Origin: Vandiemenella viatica
Taxonomy: Eukaryota; Arthropoda; Insecta; Orthoptera; Morabidae
Assembly (NCBI GenBank): GCA_031002005.1
Contig: JARYHS010013631.1
Coordinates: 61,873,832 to 61,937,831, forward strand
Direction: 5' to 3'
Length of the DNA stretch: 64,000 bases
The notes under the pieces were generated by a model that had not been told where the DNA came from, searched no databases, and saw nothing but the letters and a program-made list of their open reading frames with translations. Numbering within the stretch: position 1 is the stretch's first letter; the number at the start of each line of letters is the position of its first letter. A program made the position numbers and the translations under genes. This document shows, in pieces, positions 55,871-64,000 of the stretch.

Positions 55871-56576
55871 GCATAAGCATTATTTTTGCTGTTTACGGCA
55901 TGATGTCTGTACAGATATATTTTTCGTAATACAAATTATTACTTTATGAATTCTGTTTACAGAAACAAATCATAGACAAAAATCTTGCAGAACAATGGAA
56001 TCATTGATCGTTCAGATCTACTTTGCACCGATGCATTGCTTGTTCTGTAGTGTTATGAGAGGGGGGACGGGGGACTAAATTTTAGTCGATTGTTCTTCGC
56101 ATAAAGCCTCTACTTTCCATACAGTCTGATACCGGGATTTGAACCCGACGTCTTGTTTCGTAACGGTATTAATTCCCCCTATAAATAGTGTTTCTAGTAA
56201 TGAAACTCATGTTACGTTTCGTCAGCGGTATTTTTAAAAAGTTTCATACTCTTTTACTGATCATGCAGCTACTGTTTAGTACTGCGTGGGTAGAAGATAT
56301 ATGCTGATGGGATAGGAAGATGCCAATTTCAATATGGCCGTAGGACGAATAAATGTGCCGAGCAGTGTTAAAACTTTAATTTGCACTATCGGGAGTCTTT
56401 TGAAAGTTTTTTTGAAGTGATTATGGCCCTACGATCTGAATTAACAGACCTTTAACGAAAAATGATAGTTGGCGATATACGCATTGAACAATCCATTTCG
56501 AAAACAGTGCGTAAATTCAATATTCTACGATAGAAATTGTGAAGAATAACAACACTCAAAAAGGGACTTACGACTA
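55871..56576. other. Non-coding; possible tRNA-like relic at about 56,125-56,175 (minus)
   Basis: GTCGGGTTCAAATCCCGG on the minus strand looks like a T arm with a B box, but the rest of the cloverleaf is absent. Confidence 0.35.
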
Positions 56577-56605
56577 TTGGCGTAGCTAGGTCAAAAAGTG
56601 CCCAG

Positions 56606-56660
<55 letters not shown>

Positions 56661-56722
56661 CTCTTAGGCCAGTTGGGGGTTTCTGAATTGAGCTTGGGCC
56701 CCCTGAGCTGTGCTTGGGGGCA
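56577..56722. repeat. GGCGTAGC-type fragment with an A49 run
   Basis: TTGGCGTAGCTAGG starts a short unit, followed by 49 A (56,610-56,658) and a GC-rich end. It interrupts the Tc1 remnant. The same GGCGTAGCTA start occurs at 11.6 kb. Confidence 0.4.
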
Positions 56723-58640
56723 GTAGAAGATCATTGCAAGTACCTCTGCTAGCAAAACGCCATCGGCTGAAACCGCTCTTCTGGGCTCGTGAAAGTATCT
56801 ATTGTACCCTATGTGACTGGAAAAAGCTTGCCTGGTCAGATGACTCACGATTCCAGATGGTAGGAGATGAGGTGAGGGTTCTAGTGTGGTGCATACCCCA
56901 CGAAGCCATGAACCCAGGTTATCAAGAAGGCTCTGTGCTAGTGTTGCCCAAAATCGGTCTTGGTCTTGCAGTCTTGGTCTTGGTCTTGCATTTTTGCAAG
57001 ACCAAGACCGCCTAATTTTAGCAAGACTAAGACCAAGACTGACTGTGCAAGATTTAAGCAAGAACAAGACCAAGCCTGCGAGACTCTTGCGTCTTGCAGT
57101 TAGGACTTTTTTTTATACTTTCTATACAAAATAAGTTTTTGGGTGCTTAGAATGGACACGAATACATTATGCTGATCTGTTCTGTGTGGTTTTAAAACAC
57201 AAAGTGCTTAAATATGTCGTCACCCATTTAATAAATATTGTAGACACTTTTAATACACTTCAAACGTGAAATTTTTTTCTATAATAGTAATCGAATAATA
57301 TAAAAAGCGTGCAATAAGATTTATGTACTGTTTAGGAGCCCGAATATAATATTATATGAGAGCACTGTTTAAATAAATAAATTGTTATATTGACTGTTGC
57401 ATCACAATATATTTTTGCAAATATTCATTTACATGTAAAGAATATATAGTATTTGCACAATTTTAACTCGAGGAGTAAACTCCAGCGTCAGTGGATCGGA
57501 CAGGCTTAATTTAAATTATATACTTATCCTATATAATACAAGAAATTGACACATAGAAAACAAACGAAACTTAAAGAAAGTACTAGTACATAGAATTTTG
57601 AAGAAGAAAATAGGCAGAAAATATGTAGGAAGGCGTAAAGTACTGATATAATATAAATGACTATCAGTGAGTTTTCGTTGAAGAAGGAATTGACGGTCTG
57701 AATAAGTAAATAAAAAATAATACATTAAATATAGTATGACACTTAATTGAAGTATCGAAATAATAAAAACGAAAAATAAACTATATAGAATATGCGTAAT
57801 CAAATTATATGTAGTATGTTACCGAGAAGATGTTTATTTTCTTAATATTTCAAAAGTTACAGTTTCAAAAGTTAAAGTTACAAACTAATTTAAAATCTAG
57901 CTTTTAATAATAATTAATAAGGTTATCTACCTTATTAATAGGGAACATGCAAAAATTTTATTTTTGCTTTCATTTTAAGTAACTTCATGCAGAATACACC
58001 ACAAATAAATTTAAAAAATTAAAACGGCAATATGTCTCGCAAAACGGCGGTCTGAAACTGACAGTTTAAATTTGCGCGCCAAAACTGACTTCCAGAGCCG
58101 ATGACGTCACTCCTTTCAAGTCCTTTCTGACATTTATTAATTTGGTTGGTCTTTACCATGGCTATGTTAATTCAAGCTCAAAATGTATCTATTCTGTTGC
58201 GTTGTTCTAATATCTAAAGTAACGTTTAATAAATAGCGACAGGCTAATAGGTAATTGCAAGACTTGCGAGACTCTTGCTGCAAGACCAAGACTGGGAGTG
58301 CAATACCAAGACCAAGACCAAGACCAGGTGTATTGATGCAAGACCAAGACCAAGACTGGCCAAGTCTCGTCTTGTTCTTGCATTTGGGCAACACTACTCT
58401 GTGCAAACTGGTGTTGGCTCCTTCCTAGTATGGGTTTATGGTCAAACTGAACTGAGCATTGACTAGTAATGGTTATGTTCAGCTGCTTGGAGACCGTTTG
58501 CCACCATTCGTGGTCTTCATGTTCTAAAGCGACGATAACACTTTCCAGGACAATCATGTGTCATGACGCCGCACCAAAATCCTTCGCGATTGGAAGAACA
58601 TTCTGGACTCCACAATGGGACATCTACACTATATATTTCA
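56723..58640 (+). pseudogene. Tc1/mariner-like transposase remnant, split by a hAT-like element
   Basis: Part 1 (56,723-56,938) encodes AKRHRLKPLFWARE, then DWKKLAWSDDSRFQM, VRVLVWCIPHEAMNPGYQEG and SV: the Tc1 catalytic-core entry, with Asp in WSDDSRF. Part 2 (58,397-58,640) continues QTGVGSFLVW (usually QxGGGSxMVWG) and then decays through several frames. The expected QDNAPCH region is ruined, as seen near CHDAAPK, and WTPQW stands where QWPP usually occurs. Removing the 1,458-bp insert and one CTCTGTGC copy rejoins GSVQTG in frame. The N-terminal DNA-binding half is missing. Dead copy. Confidence 0.82.
56939..58396. mobile_element. hAT-like non-autonomous element with CAAGAC arrays
   Basis: Perfect 14-bp terminal inverted repeats (TAGTGTTGCCCAAA) and an exact 8-bp duplication (CTCTGTGC at 56,931-56,938 and 58,397-58,404) define a 1,458-bp element. 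Both subterminal regions are filled with the hexamer CAAGAC or its complement GTCTTG (e.g. TTGGTCTTGGTCTTGC; CCAAGACCAAGACCAAGAC), many copies within about 170 bp on the left and 140 bp on the right. The centre is AT-rich without a convincing gene. Ends and duplication size fit hAT; the motif arrays could be transposase-binding sites. Confidence 0.88.
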
Positions 58641-60365
58641 GAAGAAAGTTGACGACAAATCTGTATTCAAAAATTGAATCATTAGGATCCGCGGAAACCA
58701 GATTACAGCTCATTGGAACATCGATTCGTCTTCGAATTCACAAATTCAAAGTGCTTCTGTCAACTATACAAAAACTCAACATAAAATCATAATAATTTTA
58801 CAAATACAAAAAGAAGTAATTGAAAAAAAAAAAAACTATAACTAAAATGTTGAGGTTAGATTAAGTTCTCTGTTACAGAGGACAAAGTTTTCCCTCAAAA
58901 TGTGTAAAAAAAAGTGAAAAGAGGACTGTTCCAGCTAATTAATTGGTAAACTAGTATGCCAAGTATTTTAAGTTTTTGAGTTCTGAATGCGTTCTTTCAA
59001 AATTCATTCTTTTTTAAAGAGAAGTTCGCTTTATACCTCAAAATACTTTTTCAGAATTTTTTCGAAGTTATAAAATAATATTCTATTTATTTTGCTAATA
59101 GTCCTGCAATACACAGCTCATTCTATGAGGAGTTCTTGAAGATTCCTTCTGTATACTGCGCAAATCTGTCACTATCATTTTAATTAATTGCGTCAGAGGT
59201 ATAAAAACAATGACTGAGAGAGCTTCTTTTTTTTTTTCAAATTGTGAATCGAAAATGAAATTATGTACCTAAAACCGGTTCTTATGCATTTGTTCTGAAA
59301 AACCTTTATGGAAAAAAAAACATGATAAACAGTGGAATCCCTGTTTCTGAACCACGAGAATTTTTGAATTTTAATTTTATTGCGTTTCACAGTTAAGATG
59401 AAAACAAAATTTCGTTAATTTACTAGAAATGAATAGTTGGAGAAAACCTGAATGACATAGTTTGGGAACATCTTGAGTACAGGGAACGTAAAAATAAACC
59501 GAAACAGCTTTAAAGATTCATGGGGACCTGGAAACATTCTGTTCCCATTGAAACTTGTACTTCATAAGGATATAAGAGACAGATAAGAAACAAGAGAAGG
59601 TCTATCCCTTTCCATTATTCATGTTTCCAGCGGATATTAAAAGACTAGAGGTGGCAAAACTTAACGGAACGATGCATAGTCACTGTGATCCGTTATGTTC
59701 GTAACAGTACTTTGAATCACTAAGTAAAATAACTGTTACAATAGTATAATATCGTATTGGGCTCATACATTCGTAGTCTTTATTTGTTCTTTTTTTTATT
59801 TTTTAAAAATAGTTTTGCACGAAAACGTCCATGGGGTCTGCTCGTCGTTCTTATAACCTACCGTACCATAAGCATAGCAAGACGTTGAAATCTTATTACT
59901 TAGCGATTACCAGTAATAACCACAAGGTTCACTTATTACTTGCTTAGCTTACATGTCCACGTATATAACAGAACTGTAAACAAAAAGTCTTGTTTTGCCC
60001 GCTAGGGAGAGTTAAGTCCATTACCACACAATGATTTCGTGTCATCATTTGACATCACACCGTCACTTTGAACAGAAGTTCTATACGTTCTTCGCGAAAG
60101 AGGCGCAAACTAATAGTCTGTGTACCTTAAGTTTCAGTCTGCATGAAACTGAATCGAACAATAACCATTTAACATTACTTTGCAGTCATTTAGTGGAAAA
60201 TATTTGATACAATTTAAGGATATCGGAAGACAAAATTGGTGCCACTAGCATTATTGGATGCTGAAACTATAACAGAAGTCAAAGATAATCCACATACCGC
60301 AGCAGAAAGAATGCGGATCTGGAGGACTATAAAACAGACGATGAAAATGCTAAGACGCACAAATT
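58641..60365. other. AT-rich non-coding, no recognised feature
   Basis: Nothing supported in these 1.7 kb. Confidence 0.4.
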
Positions 60366-61392
60366 CGTATCTACTATGTAATTTCCTAAGCTCACTCACT
60401 TACCTCGATAGCTATTGGCTGGTGAACGGTGTCACGTGTCAGCCTTCGCTCGCAAATTAACAGTGGTCTGAGATGTCATTAGAAGAAATTCGAAGTTATG
60501 TCCACAATTTAATAGCTAAGCAACTGCTACCAAACACATAATACATTAATTAAGTTTGCTTTTCGTAGCATTTCATAGTAAAAACAAATCGATAAATTTT
60601 ACGGCTGAAAAAACGTGAAAAATGTGGATCTGCTTTTCAGTAACATGTTGTTAATGAAAGAAACATAAAAAACTTTAAAAAAATTAAATCATTCATGGTC
60701 TCTGCTGTAACCACGAATACCAATTGTCATTCCGGCCTAGGCTAAGTTTCAATTTAATTAAAACTTTCACTAATGTTGCTGCTTGACCAAATTTTATACA
60801 TTACAGTTTATTTGCTTTTTACGTATTTTACTGACCACTTTCGTTAATGGTCTTTGTTCATGTTCGCTGTACGCGAGTTATTAGGTTATATGGTTATTAT
60901 GTTATAAGTTACCGAATCGAGTATTCTGCCAATTCATTTCTTCGGACTTGCTCAATTGTTTAATAATATGGAATGTGTATTAAGTTCTCTGGTTGTTACG
61001 AACACTATGACCAATGATTACATTTTGAGTGTTTGCCCAGCCCCAGCGAAAAATAACGTGATGCTTTTGAAGAAAACAGGAATTTTTAAAATTTTGCAGA
61101 GTGAACTTTAAGGGTCAAATACAAGTCAAGTTCGTATTTAAGCAAGTTAGAGTGTATAACCTTTGAAACAGTTATACGATAGCGCGATCGTTCCTGTCCG
61201 TGTTTAATACGTCTATTAATACTTCTGAGTTCTTCAAGCTCAAGAGATTTTATTCATCCTAAGGGTGAGACACAGGTCAAGTTCATATTTGGTCAGATCA
61301 GGTCAACCTGTAATAATCTTTGACTCTAGAAACTTGAACTATTCTAGACCCGAGACGATACGCAAAAAAAGGTCACGGTTACACTAGTACAG
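60366..61392 (-). repeat. Family C repeat, copy 2 (empty site for the MITE)
   Basis: The inverse of 40,697-42,080 but without the MITE. The matching position (about 60,636-60,641) reads AGCAGATCC/AAA on the complement with one AAA only. Shared blocks continue on both sides of that point. Confidence 0.75.
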
Positions 61393-62214
61393 TATATGTG
61401 TATAATTATAGCCACATGGTCGTCAAAGCGGAAAATCTCTCAGGTTTTGGTGGCCTCTTTGGAAGCGAGAAAACCATTTTCTTCTCGTACTTTCCTGGAA
61501 AATATCCCTCGCATTCATGGCGCAAATGTTTGGAACCGTCTCTGCTTCTTCAGTTTTGTATTAAGCAATATTATACATCGGAAGTCTTTATTTTATCCGC
61601 TTTAATGACCCAAAGACTGAGCTAACTTTCTACAGGTCTTTAATATGCTAAGCAGATTCACAAGCACAATATTTCCATCCGCAGAAGACAAAATCCGAAG
61701 ACCTGAGTGTTGTGAAACTGCAAATACAAACGCTACGAGATTTAGCATCAACCTAACTGTAAGGCAAAGCAACAAGCACATACGGTGGATGCAACCGAAA
61801 TTAATATCTTCAAGCAAACTGCGAAAGCCTTGAAACCGTGCCCTTAGCGTTCTCCGCATGCAGAACCATATATGGAAGACATGCATGAGGTGATCCAGAT
61901 TTCACCGGCAACATTCCTCTGCGCAGGCGAGAGAAGGATCTGCAGCAAGTGGAATTTCTGGAGACTAGAGAACTCATTGCATGTATTTACTACGTATTTA
62001 CTGGGTATGTACTTCGCACTAAAATATTTGGAAATTTCTTCACTAACGCAATTGGTCAAAGGTAAATCAGGATTCCTTTAAAAAATTATTAACTTTTAGA
62101 TAATAATATAGCTTTGATATTACATCCTTGTAAGTAATCGATAAATGATGACCTTTCGATTCCCATCCACGTCATCGTCGTTCACTCAAACTAAACGCTT
62201 CAAAGTATCACATC
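61393..62214. other. Non-coding, no recognised feature
   Basis: Overlapping frames of 60-94 codons on both strands (61,396-62,081) have no known motif. Confidence 0.35.
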
Positions 62215-62425
62215 ACAAAGCGTGATGGCTGAGCGGAAACGCTTGAGTCTGGTATTGGCGAGGACGCGAGTTCGAATCCCCTTCCGACTATGCAAATTAG
62301 TTTTCCATGGTTTCTCAAAATCACTCCACGTGAATGCTGGGATGGTTTCTTTAAAAGTCCTTGACCGAATTCTTTGTTCCCAGTTCTTTCCGCTTCTAAT
62401 GTCAACGAGGCGTGAAGAATAACAT
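62215..62425 (+). mobile_element. S1 SINE
   Basis: The head CAAAGCGTGATGGCTGAGCG leads to a B box (AGTTCGAATCCCC), TTTTCCATGGTTTCTC, AAAATCACTCCACGTGAATG, GCTGGGATGGTTTCTTT, GACCGAATTC and the tail CTAATGTCAACGAGGCGTGA. Confidence 0.8.
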
Positions 62426-62937
62426 GACGTCAGTTAAGTTCGTGGAAATGTCGTGAAGGAATGGTAGCGTCATGCTCCGATTAACTTTTCCCTTGACACT
62501 TTAAAATTTTTCATGCGTTTTCATTGCCTTGTTTGATTTCAATTTTTTGGGGACCGCCACAAATAGTTTCCTTAAAACTGGACCTGTTTCTGAAACATAT
62601 TACAACCCATATACCCTTCCTATGCTTATTACCACCTTATAAATAATCTGTCATCGCAAATCCAAACGAATAAAACGCCTTATCGATAGGTCCTGTTATT
62701 CTTTTAATAAGACTTGATCTTCACCTAATGTTTCTTTTATATTGTACAGCAACACGTGGCTCGACTGTGCGTGTTGGAGACCAACCATGTTAACCACGAG
62801 GAGATGCAAAGAAACTGGCTTCAAATATCTGTCCAAACCTAACAGCTGTCATGAGTACGGTATTTATTCAGTTTTCCGTAATGAACTGCGCGACTATTGT
62901 CACAGTCCCCGCATCAAAAATTGCTCGTTAAACTATC
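62426..62937. other. Non-coding, no recognised feature
   Basis: Nothing supported. Confidence 0.35.
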
Positions 62938-63640
62938 AGAATCTATACTAATATTATAAATACGAAAGTAACTCTGTCCATCTGTCTCTCTGTTTGTTGC
63001 GTTCCTTGGGCTAAACGACTAATCCTATCATGATGAAATTTGACTAGCAGATGCTATTTGGCATTAGGATGGATATAGGATACTTTTCTGTATAAATAGT
63101 ACATACTGTCATGTAATTTTGAAAAATTACCGCAACGGCGATAGACTGACGCTTGAGATGTCTTACACTCTGTAGTACTTTACTCTGCAACGGGCTGGTA
63201 GCGCAGTGGCTAACGCGCTTGTTTTCTGATGTTTGGACTGTGGTCTCCGGTTCAAATCTCGATGGAAGCAAAGATTTTTAAGAATTGTTTTTGATCGTAT
63301 GAGCCGCGCCTGGAAGGTCAGTTTTTCGGATTCCAAAATCGTACGCGGTCTAACAAGGCTGTATGTGTACACTTTTTGACGCTATATTCGTGAGCCGTTC
63401 TTTCTCTCGAAGTCAGTGTGTGTGTCATCTGCACTAATCTATACTAATATTATAAATGCGAAAGTAACTCTGTCTCTCTCTCTCTCTCTCTGACTGTTTG
63501 TTACGTTTCTTGAGCTAAACGGCTAATCCCATCATGATGAAATTTGACAAGCAGATGCGATTTGCCATTGGGATGGACATAGGATACTTTTTCTGCAAAA
63601 ACAGTACATACTGTCATGTAATTTTGAAAAATAACACATA
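62938..63640 (+). mobile_element. Two direct copies of a Helitron-like 5' end
   Basis: CTATACTAATATTATAAAT, GAAAGTAACTCTGTC, TGAGCTAAACG.CTAATCC, ATCATGATGAAATTTGAC, GGATACTTTTCTG and CATACTGTCATGTAATTTTG occur at about 62,940-63,135 and again at about 63,440-63,635. TCTATACTAATATTATAAA is, from memory, the usual 5' start of insect Helitrons. No Rep/helicase gene or 3' hairpin is seen here. The second copy has an expanded TC repeat and may continue past the window. Confidence 0.6.
63186..63400 (+). mobile_element. tRNA-derived SINE-like unit between the Helitron-like copies
   Basis: GGGCTGGTAGCGCAGTGGCT, ACGCGCTTG and a B box (GGTTCAAATCTC) resemble a tRNA head with an odd anticodon region. 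The following ~150 bp are not tRNA-like. It is not a functional tRNA because the stems do not close. Confidence 0.5.
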
Positions 63641-64000
63641 AACACACATTTTCATGAAAGCTTATATGAAACACGAACAGTTGGCAACACTGAAAGTCGT
63701 AACTTAAATTGTCATTAATGACCACAACAACATATTACGTATTTGCCCATTTTTTTATACTATCTCGTTTAATAACTATGAATTTTGTAACATTATCATA
63801 TTTTTCTTCTTGCATTCACTAGCTAGCTTATGCAGTGTACAAACCAAACTGAGTTAGCTTGCTTTCACCGTTACTTGCCTTATCTGCGATAATAGCGTTG
63901 GTGGGCGAGCACACACAAACGTGTTTTCCGCCAGCGTGTTTGCAGACTTTGACGTGTTGTTCCTTGTTTGCAACTTAACGTTAGGGAGGAAAACAGAAAC
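63641..64000. other. Non-coding to the window edge
   Basis: Could be the interior of the second Helitron-like copy. No coding is recognised. Confidence 0.3.

Noticed and set aside
57516..57803. 95-codon hydrophobic frame in the hAT-like element
   Set aside because: Built from AT-rich codons (Phe, Ile, Leu, Tyr) with no start context or motif; likely chance.

Overview
The window looks like AT-rich insect nuclear DNA, probably from a polyneopteran such as a cockroach, termite, stick insect or orthopteran. That placement is inference. It rests on the many copies of a tRNA-derived SINE with a conserved central block, the Jockey/CR1/RTE-type LINEs, the PIF/Harbinger, Tc1 and hAT-like DNA transposons, and the eukaryotic tRNA genes. 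I found no host protein-coding gene; nearly all recognisable coding sequence is transposon-derived.

Layout. 1-2086 (minus): LINE of the Jockey superfamily with an intact ORF2 that runs off the left edge. 2123-4654: PIF/Harbinger element whose MADF-BESS accessory gene (plus) and DDE transposase gene (minus) are interdigitated, each having an exon inside the other's intron. 4655-6130: LINE 3' remnant, foldback element and SINEs. 6-17 kb: mostly unrecognised AT-rich DNA with a GCGGATG-rich hAT-like element, a tRNA-Glu gene and a degenerate tandem array interrupted by a SINE. 17.07-20.6 kb: a decayed CR1/L2-like LINE with a repetitive 3' UTR. 21-33 kb: SINEs, two long palindromes, a SINE split by a 1.05-kb insertion, and a degenerate tandem repeat. 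34.3-35.2 kb: RTE-like LINE remnant, then a GC-rich island.

36-56 kb is dominated by two MITE families with inverted ends starting GGG, 3-bp AT-only target duplications, and long G or C homopolymer runs. One MITE insertion at 41,417 is confirmed by an empty-site copy of its host repeat near 60.6 kb, in inverse orientation. tRNA-Ala lies at 44.5 kb. A 5'-truncated RTE LINE with a 16-bp target duplication lies at 49.7-50.6 kb. A Tc1 transposase remnant at 56.7-58.6 kb is split by a 1,458-bp hAT-like element with perfect 14-bp ends, an 8-bp duplication and clustered CAAGAC motifs. The window ends with a tandem pair of Helitron-like 5' ends.

The genes do not form a host pathway. The logic is a nested transposon stratigraphy: SINE in MITE, LTR in MITE, hAT in Tc1, MITE in an older repeat, and SINE in a tandem array. 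The most unusual structure is the interlocked two-gene Harbinger element.
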